Assembly (NCBI RefSeq): GCF_001908275.1
Contig: NZ_CP018620.1
Span: 4,278,001 to 4,342,000, forward strand
Length of the DNA: 64,000 nt
Direction of reading: 5' to 3'
DNA from: Paenibacillus xylanexedens
Lineage (GTDB): Bacteria > Bacillota > Bacilli > Paenibacillales > Paenibacillaceae
In this document: in pieces, positions 27,806 through 36,377 of the stretch
How the letters are laid out: each line of letters starts with the position of its first letter
Position numbering within the stretch: the stretch's first letter is position 1
Notes under the pieces: model-generated
Told to the model about the DNA's origin: nothing
Seen by the model: only the letters and a program-made list of their open reading frames with translations
The model's database searches: none
Translations under genes and position numbers: made by a program

Positions 27806-27974
27806 CGCTTGAAGCGAAGGGAATTCCTTTTGAGGTAGTCCCATCTTTACATTTCATTCCTTGTTCTCAGTGTTCGATTTGAATATATTGTAAATCTATA
27901 TAGAGCTATGATAAGATGAGTATAGATCCATTTGAATGAGGTTACCTAAATCAAAATTTGGGAGTGTTATTATA

Positions 27975-28211
27975 TTGAACAACAATAACATTAAAGTTGG
28001 TGTCTCTAATAAAGAAGGCCAGTTAGGTTTTGTCTTTTCGAGAGGTGGTCTGCGAGAAGGTTCCGGGAGAAAGAGTATAGGTGTGACTAAAAAAATATCT
28101 TTAACTCTAACAGAGGACATGTGGGGAAAAATCGAAAACCATTGCACAGAGCATAAACTTTCTCGTTCGGAGGCTATACGTAACATCATTGAGTCCTTCT
28201 ATACAAAATAA
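27975..28211 (+). CDS. Ribbon-helix-helix DNA-binding protein
   Basis: A 78-residue protein with a basic glycine-rich arm (GGLREGSGRKSIG), then the ribbon-helix-helix core (VTKKISLTLTEDMWGKIENH, SRSEAIRNIIESFY). Such proteins dimerise and bind operator DNA through the beta ribbon; they are common on plasmids, phages and in partition or antitoxin roles. The start is uncertain between ATG 27936 and TTG 27975; the latter follows GGGAG. It ends 27 bases before the second sliding-clamp gene, which it probably co-regulates. No toxin partner is adjacent. Confidence 0.8.
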   Translation: MNNNNIKVGVSNKEGQLGFVFSRGGLREGSGRKSIGVTKKISLTLTEDMWGKIENHCTEHKLSRSEAIRNIIESFYTK

Positions 28212-28238
28212 TTTTTTTATTCGAGGTAGGTGAGGTCT

Positions 28239-29363
28239 TTGCTGGTAGAGATAACAAAAAATTCTCTTATGAATGCCATACAATATGTGATAAAGGCAGT
28301 AGCAGCAAATAGTTCAATACCTATTCTTCAAGGAATACATATTCAAGCAGGTGCAGATGGCGTTACTTTTACGGCAAGTAATACAAGTATGACGATACAG
28401 TCTATGATTGCTCAAGATGGTGTTTCTCTGACTGTAAAAAGAACAGGGGCTATTGTTATACCATCGCGTTATTTTCACGATATTATTCGTAAATTTAATC
28501 ATGACAAAGTTATACTTGAAATTAAAGAGCCAATGATTCTTTCGATTGTATCCGGTCATTCTCAATTACGTTTATGCGGAATGGACCCTACAGAATTCCC
28601 TTCCAACGATGATGGAGAGGCGTTCCCTTCTACTAAACTACGCATTAATACTACCTTACTTCGTTTGACTATTAAACAGCTAGCAATCGTAGCATCAACG
28701 TCCGAGACGAGCCCCATATTAACAGGAGTTTCTTTGGAATGCAGTAATGATCGTCTAAACCTAATTGCTACAGATGGAGTGCGGCTTGCATACCGCGCTT
28801 TGCATTTAGAAGATGCTACCCACAACAGTTTGAACGCTGTTATTCCAGCAAAAAATCTCTATGAATTATCGAAAATATTAAACAAAACAGATGACACAAC
28901 TGAAATTGAAGTGAGTAATAATCGAGTTAAATTCGTGACAACTGGACTGAAAGTGGAGTCTGCTCTTATTGAAGGAACGTTCCCATCCATAAAGAATGTA
29001 ATCCCTCAATCTTATTTGTGTGAAATCGCAGTTGATACAGCATGTTTGTTGAAAGCAGTTGAATGTGTAACTGTGATGGCTAGTGAACAAGTGATTAGAT
29101 TAGTAGCTAATACAGACACATTAAAACTAATGTCCAAAACAGCCGATGTTGGAGATATTCAGAATGAAATTCCACTATTAGAGATGTGTGGGGAAGAATT
29201 TGTGGTATCAATAAATGGAAAGTTTTTTATCGATATACTTCGCAATATGGATTGCGCTAGCGTCCTATTAAGATACGCCGGGAAAACAAGTCCCATCGTC
29301 GTACTTCCAGATGATTCGCTCATGTCAACTCTGTTTTTGATTACTCCAGTGATGACCCGGTGA
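28239..29363 (+). CDS. DNA polymerase III beta subunit paralogue (second sliding clamp)
   Basis: A 374-residue protein covering all three clamp domains: VEITKNSLMNAIQYVIKAVA at the start and LIATDGVRLAYRAL at the protein-binding pocket. The usual C-terminal pocket segment (LPVRTY or MPMRL) appears here as LFLITPVMTR, so the conserved arginine is replaced. It begins with TTG 28239 after GGTAGGTGAGG (a GTG at 28230 is alternative). It is not next to dnaA or recF, as the housekeeping dnaN would be, but behind a ribbon-helix-helix gene. It is thus an accessory clamp, as known in some bacilli, perhaps brought by a mobile element. Confidence 0.88.
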   Translation: MLVEITKNSLMNAIQYVIKAVAANSSIPILQGIHIQAGADGVTFTASNTSMTIQSMIAQDGVSLTVKRTGAIVIPSRYFHDIIRKFNHDKVILEIKEPMILSIVSGHSQLRLCGMDPTEFPSNDDGEAFPSTKLRINTTLLRLTIKQLAIVASTSETSPILTGVSLECSNDRLNLIATDGVRLAYRALHLEDATHNSLNAVIPAKNLYELSKILNKTDDTTEIEVSNNRVKFVTTGLKVESALIEGTFPSIKNVIPQSYLCEIAVDTACLLKAVECVTVMASEQVIRLVANTDTLKLMSKTADVGDIQNEIPLLEMCGEEFVVSINGKFFIDILRNMDCASVLLRYAGKTSPIVVLPDDSLMSTLFLITPVMTR

Positions 29364-29469
29364 ACCGTATCATAAATAACGGCAAGTTTTTTACTGACTT
29401 TTTCGTGCAGAAATTGCAAGGTATTCATTATTTATTTCCCATAAAATTACCTTGAAGGGAGGGAGTACG

Positions 29470-30324
29470 ATGGATTGGTTAGACAGGATGAATAGTGCCA
29501 TGGAGTATATCGAAACAAATCTAGAAAACACTATTTCATTTGATAAAATCGCACAGAGAGCCTGTTGCTCTACCTATCATTTTCAAAGAATGTTTCCATT
29601 TATTACTGGCGTATCGTTATCGGAGTATATTCGACGTCGACGGTTGACGTTGGCGGCATTCGAACTGCAGACAACAGGCTCAAAGGTTATTGATGTAGCC
29701 ATGAAATATGGATATGATTCGCCGGAGGCGTTTGCACGGGCCTTTAAAAATCTTCATGGCATTATGCCTACATCTGCGCGTGATACAGGCGTTTCTCTGA
29801 AAGCCTATCCTCGAATGTCCTTTCATATTTCAATAAAAGGGGATGTCGAAATGAATTACCGTATTGAGCAAAGAGATTCTTTTGAGATGTTTGGAGTATA
29901 TGGAATTATAAATGCAGACCAGAAAACAGCCTTCTCTGAAGTTCCTCAATTCCGTATAAAATGTGATGATGATGGCAGCGTTGATCTTATGAACGACTTA
30001 TTGGGACGTTTTGGTGATACCATGTTACATGCCGCCCTTTATGATCACACTAAAGAATCTTTCAAATACATGATCTGTTATCATGTACCTAAGGGGTTTG
30101 AGATTCCGGAGAGATTCACAAAACTTGCTATCCCAACATTAACGTGGGCGGTCTTCCCGGAGCCGCAGTGTGATATGCAAAAACTATGGGAACGAATCTA
30201 TTCTGAGTGGTTTCCGACATCTGAATACGAACAGGTTGAGGGCCCTACTTTCGAAATGTATTATGGAATGGCACGGCATGGGAATGTTTCAGGAGAAATC
30301 TGGATACCGGTGAAGAAAAAATAA
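29470..30324 (+). CDS. AraC-family regulator with C-terminal GyrI-like effector domain
   Basis: A 284-residue regulator. Unlike most AraC proteins, the DNA-binding domain is at the N-terminus (residues ~8-105: ISFDKIAQRACCSTYHFQRM and VIDVAMKYGYDSPEAFARAF). It is followed by a GyrI-like/effector-binding domain (residues ~125-284; ending MYYGMARHGNVSGEIWIPVK). Relatives (Rob, SoxS-like and YdeE-type) respond to drugs or lipophilic cations. ATG 29470 fits GAAGGGAGGGAG. It has no obvious target next to it. Confidence 0.92.
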   Translation: MDWLDRMNSAMEYIETNLENTISFDKIAQRACCSTYHFQRMFPFITGVSLSEYIRRRRLTLAAFELQTTGSKVIDVAMKYGYDSPEAFARAFKNLHGIMPTSARDTGVSLKAYPRMSFHISIKGDVEMNYRIEQRDSFEMFGVYGIINADQKTAFSEVPQFRIKCDDDGSVDLMNDLLGRFGDTMLHAALYDHTKESFKYMICYHVPKGFEIPERFTKLAIPTLTWAVFPEPQCDMQKLWERIYSEWFPTSEYEQVEGPTFEMYYGMARHGNVSGEIWIPVKKK

Positions 30325-30385
30325 CGCTTTTATACGAGCGAAATGCAGGCGTTAACGAAGATGAAAACTGAACAAATCTAGATTA

Positions 30386-30420
30386 TTATAGGGTCATCCC
30401 CACAAAGGATGGCCCTATAA
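30386..30420 (+). terminator. Hairpin after the AraC/GyrI gene
   Basis: TTATAGGGTCATCC pairs with GGATGGCCCTATAA around a 7-base loop, with one internal mismatch. There is no T-tract on the plus strand, so termination strength is uncertain. Confidence 0.5.
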
Positions 30421-30516
30421 CTTGCCGTTGCACATAGCGCGGAGAACCTTAACACAAATAGAGGGATAGGGATAGGGATATTGTTCGATTATTTTATCTT
30501 GAGGAGGTTGTTTAGT

Positions 30517-30963
30517 ATGGATATTAAAATTCGAGAAATTATATCAGATGATTATGCTGAAGTTGTTCTTTTATGGAATGATGTACTTGAAATTCGTAAT
30601 GTTAATGATGCAAACTTCCGAGTGACTATGGAAGAGATGAATAAGGCCGGGAATTACAAAACATTTGTCGCATTGATAGAAAATAATGTGGTCGGTTTTG
30701 TAACTATTGTACAGGCATTATCCGTAGGAGTTCCAATTGGTTATCTACATATTCAAGCTCTTGCTGTTAAAAGGGAGCTGCAAAATAGAGGGATAGGTAC
30801 AAAACTACTAAGACAGACTGAAAATTATGCTAAAGAACGGGGAATATCAAGTATTATTTTATGTAGCGGAATGAAGCGAACCAACGCCCATGCTTTTTAT
30901 GAGCATAACGGCTATGACAGAGATTCATATTGCTTTGATAAGGTGATCGACTTAACCCATTAA
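30517..30963 (+). CDS. GNAT-family N-acetyltransferase
   Basis: A 148-residue acetyltransferase. The acetyl-CoA loop is AVKRELQNRGIGTKLLRQ (Q/RxxGxG/A type), followed by CSGMKRTNAHAFYEHNGYD, the typical last strand and helix. It acetylates an unknown amine. ATG 30517 follows GAGGAGG; the frame further up has no ribosome site. It is a single gene with a terminator shared with the convergent two-component regulator. Confidence 0.9.
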   Translation: MDIKIREIISDDYAEVVLLWNDVLEIRNVNDANFRVTMEEMNKAGNYKTFVALIENNVVGFVTIVQALSVGVPIGYLHIQALAVKRELQNRGIGTKLLRQTENYAKERGISSIILCSGMKRTNAHAFYEHNGYDRDSYCFDKVIDLTH

Positions 30964-30973
30964 TTGCACTACA

Positions 30974-31020
30974 AAGACCCAACTCACTCTTTAAACTGAA
31001 GAGTGGAAGTTGGGCTTTTT
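30974..31020. terminator. Hairpin terminator between GNAT gene and yesN-like gene
   Basis: CCCAACT.ACTCTT pairs with AAGAGT..AGTTGGG (about 30978-31014) and is followed by CTTTTTC on the plus strand. It lies between convergent genes and can serve both. Confidence 0.8.
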
Positions 31021-31066
31021 CGGTACTGCATTAGACATATCAATTATGTAATATATTCAACCGAAG

Positions 31067-32416
31067 TCATTGATGGATCATATTTCTCCGGTACTGGTAA
31101 GGCGTAACTCCGTATTCCACTTTGAACAACTGGATAAAATATTGATTTTTTCGGTAACCAACCATCTGCGCTATATCGGCTACACGGAGTTCCGAATCTT
31201 GAAGCAATTGAGAAGCCTTCTCCAACCTCTTCCTCGAAATGTAATTTGACACATTTTCGCCCGTTTCTTGTTTGAATAGTTTGGAAAAATAAACAGGATG
31301 GAGATGTGCAACTTTCCCCAGTTCATCCAGGCTAAGGCCATGTGACAGATGGTCTTCGATATACGTTTGTACTTTGTCAACGATAGTTTGAATCGACATC
31401 TGTTTGTTGTTTCTGATTCGATTGACCCGATCCATGAGAGTTGAGGATAGTTCATCAGGATAGCGTAACTGGTTGAATATCCACTCCACGGTTTCAGAGG
31501 GATCGCGATCCTTATCCGTCAGATATACATATCGAATGGTCTCCATGAGAAAGATTGTTTTTTGCTTATGGAGATGGATTTGATCATATTTTTTAATGAT
31601 ATTTCCCGCCGACTCCCAATCACCGCATGACGGAGAATGGTTGAATATGCCATTGAAGTCTTCTAAGTGTATGTCCTCATTAAGAAAGAATCGGTAGAAC
31701 ATCTGCCGGGTCACGTTTCGGTCGGTCAATGAAACGGGAGGAGACACGACCGATTGCTCCAGTTTGATGATCAGTTCCCCAGCAGTTTCTTCCGGAACAA
31801 GACCGAACAGTCGCGTTCCCGCAGCCCACACGAGACGATCCAATTTGTCTCCGACAGCATGTTTTATAGCATCCTCATGTTCCTGTGTGAAACCCTCCAG
31901 CTTGAAGCAGCACATACGACGATGCCCTAAAAATTCAGTATACGCATCATATTGCTTCCTTAATGTCTCATTGTGAACAAGCAAGGAAAGCAGATACTCC
32001 AATCCATCGAAGTTCTCCCATGCAACAGATTGAGCGGGCTTAGTCTTTGTAATATTGTTGATGGCTTTGGACATGGCTTTCTCCACATCATCTTTGTCGA
32101 CAGGTTTGAGCAAGTAGTCCAGCGCACCTAAACGGATTCCTTGTTGCGCATATTCGAACTCGGAGTAGCCAGAAAGGATGATCACTTTGGTTGGCAAGTT
32201 ATGTTGGTGGATATGTTGAAGCAGATCAATACCGGACACCTCAGGCATTCGTATGTCAGTGATCAGAATATCGATGTGGTTTTGAGTCAACATCTCTCGG
32301 GCTTCAATCGAATTGGTCATCGTCTCGATCTGATCAATGCCAAAGGTGTTCCAATCGAGCAAGTGCTTCATATACTCAACGACATAATGTCCGTCATCCA
32401 CAATTAATAATCGCAT
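31067..32416 (-). CDS. YesN-type response regulator (REC-AraC), first sugar module
   Basis: A 449-residue response regulator. The receiver domain (residues 1-120) has the phosphorylatable Asp in DILITDIRMPEVSG and the Lys in DYLLKPVD. A middle linker is followed by a C-terminal AraC double HTH (LSLDELGKVAHLHPVYFSKL, then LRVADIAQMVGYRKNQYFIQ). It is paired with the kinase gene whose stop overlaps this start (TAATG). It should activate the divergent permease/binding-protein/GH43 operon in response to an extracellular sugar. The middle region is poorly conserved in the family. Confidence 0.94.
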   Translation of the reverse strand: MRLLIVDDGHYVVEYMKHLLDWNTFGIDQIETMTNSIEAREMLTQNHIDILITDIRMPEVSGIDLLQHIHQHNLPTKVIILSGYSEFEYAQQGIRLGALDYLLKPVDKDDVEKAMSKAINNITKTKPAQSVAWENFDGLEYLLSLLVHNETLRKQYDAYTEFLGHRRMCCFKLEGFTQEHEDAIKHAVGDKLDRLVWAAGTRLFGLVPEETAGELIIKLEQSVVSPPVSLTDRNVTRQMFYRFFLNEDIHLEDFNGIFNHSPSCGDWESAGNIIKKYDQIHLHKQKTIFLMETIRYVYLTDKDRDPSETVEWIFNQLRYPDELSSTLMDRVNRIRNNKQMSIQTIVDKVQTYIEDHLSHGLSLDELGKVAHLHPVYFSKLFKQETGENVSNYISRKRLEKASQLLQDSELRVADIAQMVGYRKNQYFIQLFKVEYGVTPYQYRRNMIHQ

Positions 32417-34125
32417 TAGTTATCTCCTTTCACCTCGGGAATGCTGATGAGCAGCAGGACGGACAAGCCGCCCCAATCATTAGTAGTAAAATGTAACCCG
32501 CTAAGTTCACCGTACGTATTTTTCAGACGTTGATTTACATTCCAGAGCCCTACGCCTTTAATTCCTTCAGGCGGGGCATCACTCTCAAGCCGAGCCTCCA
32601 GGCTGCGGATATCATCGAGCGAAAGACCTTTTCCGTCATCGGAGACCTTGATCGTTATCGCAGCCTCCGTCTGTTTTACATCAATCGTAACCCGATGGGC
32701 ACCTTGTTGTCCTTCGATTCCATGTTGAATCGCATTTTCAACCACTGGCTGGATGATCAGCGGCATGAGGGGAAGGGAAGACAGTTCCGGCGGCAGATCA
32801 ATGTTGTACTCCATTTTTTTGCTGAGAGCCATAATAATCAGGAAATGTTCCGCAAACTGAAGCTCGCTTTCCAGCGTGACTTCATGCCGGTCCAACTTGG
32901 TTAAATAACGATAATATTCAGCTAGATGTTTGCTCATGCGCATGACAGAATCAGGTGAGAACTGAGCCACCGACATGATGAAAAACAAACTGTTGTACAA
33001 AAAATGAGGATTGATCTGAGCTTGGAGTTGTTGAAGTTCCGCACTTCGTCTTAGTTCCGTTTCAGTCTTCAAGGATACAAACAGATCCTGGATCTCGGTA
33101 ACCATATGATTAAAACTTCTGAACAGGCTGTAAAACTCTTTGCCCGTATTTTCGGTGATCCGCGTGTTGTGATTACCTTGCTCGACCTGTGAAAACTTTC
33201 TCTCCAACAAACGGAGATTACGGTAGTAGTTCCGATAAAACGTAAAGATCACAACCAGACCAAGCGTGAACACGGCTAAAATGCTGGCAAAGAACAATTT
33301 GCGATTGCGGTCAAGCGGTTGCAGAAAATCGTTCGTCTGTGTATATGTAATCAGGTAGCCGTCGATCGATTCAATATATCGCGAAAGAACATAGTAGTCA
33401 TCCGAATTGGTATGATAATCATATTTTAAAGTGACTTCTGGCTGGGGCGAAATCATTTCAGTAACCGCTTTCAATAGATCGTTGTCGATTTCTTTCTCAC
33501 TCCATAACTGCTGGGGGTCAAAAAGAAAAAAAGCGTTCGAGCTGTCGTTATTCACGGCCTTTTTCAGCAGGCTTTTTAAATAATCGGTATTCAGCTTTAC
33601 ACCAACCACGTACTGAGTCGGTTCATTTTGTCCTGATTTCTGGATGTAAGGGTAGAGGGCAAAGTAATACAAGCTGTTACCGACGATTTGCCATCCCCGC
33701 TCATGAACATCCTTGAACGGAAGTCTTGCCTCCTGCGTATTGTTCGTGGAGAGAAACGCTTCTTCAGTCTTCCAGTAAATGCCGATCGATTCAATGGATC
33801 GACTGGAAAGGAGCGTTTGCCGCAAGCGATCCACGATATCGTTTTTTTTCATTTGGGAATCGTAATTGCTCAGCTCGATAACATGCCTCTGATAAAATCG
33901 GACATCACTGTCTGCCGCATACTGAACCCCGTACATGTTAGCTTCGTATATAATCCCGTCTAATATGCCTTTCACATAATCAAGCTGGTTTTTGGAAGCA
34001 CCAATCAGATTTTCTTCAAGTGTCTTGGAGCTCAATCGGTTCATCACGAAAAACAAACTCAACGTCAGCAGCAGAAAAAAAACAAAGAAATAGATGAATC
34101 GCTTCATATACATTTTTCTGATCAT
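32416..34125 (-). CDS. YesM-type sensor histidine kinase, first sugar module
   Basis: A 569-residue membrane kinase. One membrane helix at residues ~9-28 (FIYFFVFFLLLTLSLFFVM), a ~260-residue extracellular dCache-like sensor, a second helix around 280-300 (LFFASILAVFTLGLVVIFTF) and a HAMP linker are followed by the His_kinase motif LQAQINPHFLYNSLFFI (phospho-acceptor His). The ATP-binding N box is VVENAIQHG with G boxes DDGKGLS and GVGLWN. It senses sugar or a bound binding protein and phosphorylates the overlapping YesN protein. Confidence 0.94.
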   Translation of the reverse strand: MIRKMYMKRFIYFFVFFLLLTLSLFFVMNRLSSKTLEENLIGASKNQLDYVKGILDGIIYEANMYGVQYAADSDVRFYQRHVIELSNYDSQMKKNDIVDRLRQTLLSSRSIESIGIYWKTEEAFLSTNNTQEARLPFKDVHERGWQIVGNSLYYFALYPYIQKSGQNEPTQYVVGVKLNTDYLKSLLKKAVNNDSSNAFFLFDPQQLWSEKEIDNDLLKAVTEMISPQPEVTLKYDYHTNSDDYYVLSRYIESIDGYLITYTQTNDFLQPLDRNRKLFFASILAVFTLGLVVIFTFYRNYYRNLRLLERKFSQVEQGNHNTRITENTGKEFYSLFRSFNHMVTEIQDLFVSLKTETELRRSAELQQLQAQINPHFLYNSLFFIMSVAQFSPDSVMRMSKHLAEYYRYLTKLDRHEVTLESELQFAEHFLIIMALSKKMEYNIDLPPELSSLPLMPLIIQPVVENAIQHGIEGQQGAHRVTIDVKQTEAAITIKVSDDGKGLSLDDIRSLEARLESDAPPEGIKGVGLWNVNQRLKNTYGELSGLHFTTNDWGGLSVLLLISIPEVKGDN

Positions 34126-34232
34126 ATGTGTTTCCTTTCATATCGCCAAACGTAGAAGTTCAAACTCCAGATCGGATTAACTTTAATATAAGCCAAACCT
34201 TCGAAAAGCGGAAGGGCAGCATCCGCGATAAA

Positions 34233-34307
34233 TGAAAGCGGTTTTAAAATGGTTCAGCGTGGGGTGATGATCTTGAAATTTTGGCATTTTGGAGTGAAAG
34301 CGCTTTT
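34233..34307 (+). promoter_or_regulatory. Two cre-like CcpA sites upstream of the first sugar operon
   Basis: TGAAAGCGGTTTTA (34233-34246) and TGAAAGCGCTTTTG (34294-34307) each match the catabolite-response consensus TGWAANCGNTNWCA apart from the right-hand end. Two copies 61 bases apart, between the divergent kinase and permease genes, suggest glucose repression. The promoter hexamers themselves are not clear. Confidence 0.5.
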
Positions 34308-34364
34308 GTTAAGCTTATCTTCAAGGATCGCTTTCGAAGAGCCATCATAGAGGAGGTATGCAAC

Positions 34365-35327
34365 ATTAACGAGATCGTGCCCGCCAGATCCGCAAAAAAA
34401 ACAAAAACAAAGCTTCCCCAGCGAACTTCATTCAAAAAGGAACTCAAGAAAAGCTGGCCTTTGTATGTACTGTGTATTCCCGCTTTTGTGTTTGTCTGCA
34501 TCTTTTCTTATGGCCCGATGGTAGGTTTGCTCATGGCATTTCAGGACTACAAACCATGGCTGGGCATCACAGGTTCACGGTGGATCGGGTTAGATAATTT
34601 CGAACGAATTTTCCAGTATAAAGAAGCCACACAAGCGATTGTTAATACACTGATCATTGCCGTTTCCAAAATAATCGTTGGTATTATCGTTCCGATCGTC
34701 ATGGCTATTCTGCTGAGTGAGATCCGAAATATGGGCATTAAGAAAAGTGTACAGACACTGGTATATCTGCCGCATTTCTTGTCTTGGGTTACGGTCGCGG
34801 GGTTGATGATTGATATTCTCGGATTAGACGGAGGAATCAACCACATCTTGACCCAGATTTTCGGGAACGATCCCATTTACTTCTTGGGAGATCCTGATCT
34901 GTTTCGATTCACGGTTGTGATCAGCGATGTGTGGAAGAGCTTTGGCTTTGGCATGATTGTTTATCTGGCGACCATTGCGGGAATTAATCCTTCTTATTAC
35001 GAAGCGGCCGAGATTGATGGTGCCACACGCCGGCAGCAAATTCGATACGTAACTTTGCCTAGCATGTTGCCCATGATTATCGTCATTTCTACGCTGAGTC
35101 TGGGCAATATTCTGGATGCCGGCTTTGATCAGGTCTTTAATCTGTACAATCCGCTTGTCTACAGTACGGGAGATATCATTGACACCTATGTTTACCGTTC
35201 ATCCTTGTTAAACGGGCAATACGGCTTCGGGACAGCTGTAGGACTGTTCAAATCGGGGATTAGCTTGATCTTGATCGTTGTCTCTTACAGGCTGGCCTAT
35301 AAGTATGCCAATTACAAAATATTTTAA
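34365..35327 (+). CDS. LplB-type sugar ABC transporter permease, first module
   Basis: A 320-residue permease with six membrane helices. The coupling loop YYEAAEIDGATRRQQIRYVT is the EAA motif, and GFDQVFNLYNPLVYSTGDII is characteristic of LplB-type (CUT1) permeases for oligo- or uronate sugars. The frame extends up to 34281, but the only good ribosome site, AGGAGG (34351-34356), stands eight bases before an in-frame ATT at 34365 (INEIVPARSAKK). GTG 34377 is an alternative start. It is the first gene of an operon with the second permease, binding protein and two GH43 proteins; no ATPase gene is present. Confidence 0.9.
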   Translation: MNEIVPARSAKKTKTKLPQRTSFKKELKKSWPLYVLCIPAFVFVCIFSYGPMVGLLMAFQDYKPWLGITGSRWIGLDNFERIFQYKEATQAIVNTLIIAVSKIIVGIIVPIVMAILLSEIRNMGIKKSVQTLVYLPHFLSWVTVAGLMIDILGLDGGINHILTQIFGNDPIYFLGDPDLFRFTVVISDVWKSFGFGMIVYLATIAGINPSYYEAAEIDGATRRQQIRYVTLPSMLPMIIVISTLSLGNILDAGFDQVFNLYNPLVYSTGDIIDTYVYRSSLLNGQYGFGTAVGLFKSGISLILIVVSYRLAYKYANYKIF

Positions 35328-35345
35328 CAAGGAGGGAGAGGGATC

Positions 35346-36215
35346 ATGTACCATAAGACGACAGGTTATAGAGTATTCTCCTATTTTAATTACGCGTTCA
35401 TGATACTGGCGGGTCTGGCGTGTTTTCTTCCACTGCTTCATTTGTTGGCACAATCGCTAAGCAGTAAAGCGGCCATTAGCGGTAATATGGTTTCATTTTG
35501 GCCGGTCGGGTTCAATGTGGATGCCTATATCAAAACGTTCAACAATTCTAATTTCAACGGTGCCATGCTGACATCAATCACTCGAACCGTATTGGGTACG
35601 ACGATCAGTATGTTTATTCTTACCTGTGCAGGATATGCCCTGTCCAAGGAATTCAGGGGACGCAACGTGCTCATGTGGTTTTTTATCTTTACCATGCTCT
35701 TCTCGGGGGGATTGATACCTTCTTACATATTGATCACAGCCCTTGGTTTAAAGGATACCATCTGGGCTCTTGTGTTACCGGGAGCTTTCGGTGCTTATAA
35801 TTTGATTCTTCTCGTCAATTTTTTCAAAACGATTCCCAAAGCCCTGGAAGAAGCAGCTTTCATTGACGGAGCGTCCTTCTTCGTAATTCTTAGCAAAATA
35901 TATTTACCATTATCTCTGCCTGGCATAGCGACCGTATCCTTGTTCATTATGGTAGGGCACTGGAACTCCTGGTTTGACGGGATTTTGTACATGTCGGATG
36001 CAAGTAAGTATCCGTTGGCTTCGTTCTTACAGACGGTCGTTGTGCAGAGCAATATGCAAAATATGGCGATGAGCCAGTCTGAGGTGGCAGCCATGTCGGA
36101 ACAAAGTATCAAGGCAGCCCAAATTTTTGTAAGCACGCTTCCGATCATTTTGGTCTATCCTTTTTTACAACGTTATTTCGTGAAGGGAATTGTACTAGGA
36201 GCCGTCAAAGAATAA
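35346..36215 (+). CDS. LplC-type sugar ABC transporter permease, first module
   Basis: A 289-residue permease with six membrane helices. TIPKALEEAAFIDGASFFVI is the EAA coupling loop, and VGHWNSWFDGILYMSDASKY is typical of LplC/YtcP proteins. ATG 35346 follows AAGGAGG. It pairs with the LplB-type subunit 18 bases upstream to form the membrane pore. The miniature inverted-repeat element copy 2 starts 24 bases after its stop. Confidence 0.93.
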   Translation: MYHKTTGYRVFSYFNYAFMILAGLACFLPLLHLLAQSLSSKAAISGNMVSFWPVGFNVDAYIKTFNNSNFNGAMLTSITRTVLGTTISMFILTCAGYALSKEFRGRNVLMWFFIFTMLFSGGLIPSYILITALGLKDTIWALVLPGAFGAYNLILLVNFFKTIPKALEEAAFIDGASFFVILSKIYLPLSLPGIATVSLFIMVGHWNSWFDGILYMSDASKYPLASFLQTVVVQSNMQNMAMSQSEVAAMSEQSIKAAQIFVSTLPIILVYPFLQRYFVKGIVLGAVKE

Positions 36216-36239
36216 TTAGGATTACGAAAAATTGGATCG

Positions 36240-36340
36240 CTATATAAGTTCAACTAAAAATTTACACGATAACAGCGATCGGAAGGTTGTTCTGTCATCG
36301 GAGTACCAGTGTAAATATGCAATTAGTTGAACTTATATAG
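36240..36340 (+). mobile_element. 101-bp miniature inverted-repeat (MITE-like) element, copy 2
   Basis: The ends are CTATATAAGTTCAACT (36240-36255) and its complement (36325-36340), again followed by ATTTACAC/GTGTAAAT. The core AACAGCGATCGGAAGGTTGT and TCTGTCATCG is almost the same as in the copy at 5182-5374, but the ~90-base hairpin insert of copy 1 is missing. Both ends differ from copy 1 at the same base (TTC for TTG), so the terminal pairing is kept. It lies inside an operon, 37 bases before the binding-protein start. Transcribed, it would fold into a long hairpin. Confidence 0.75.
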
Positions 36341-36377
36341 AAAACAAATTGAGTATGAGTGAAGGGGGCATGTTTCC

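Noticed and set aside
27896..28189. Minus-strand ORF of 97 codons
   Set aside because: It is the shadow of the ribbon-helix-helix gene, whose plus-strand translation carries a clear motif.
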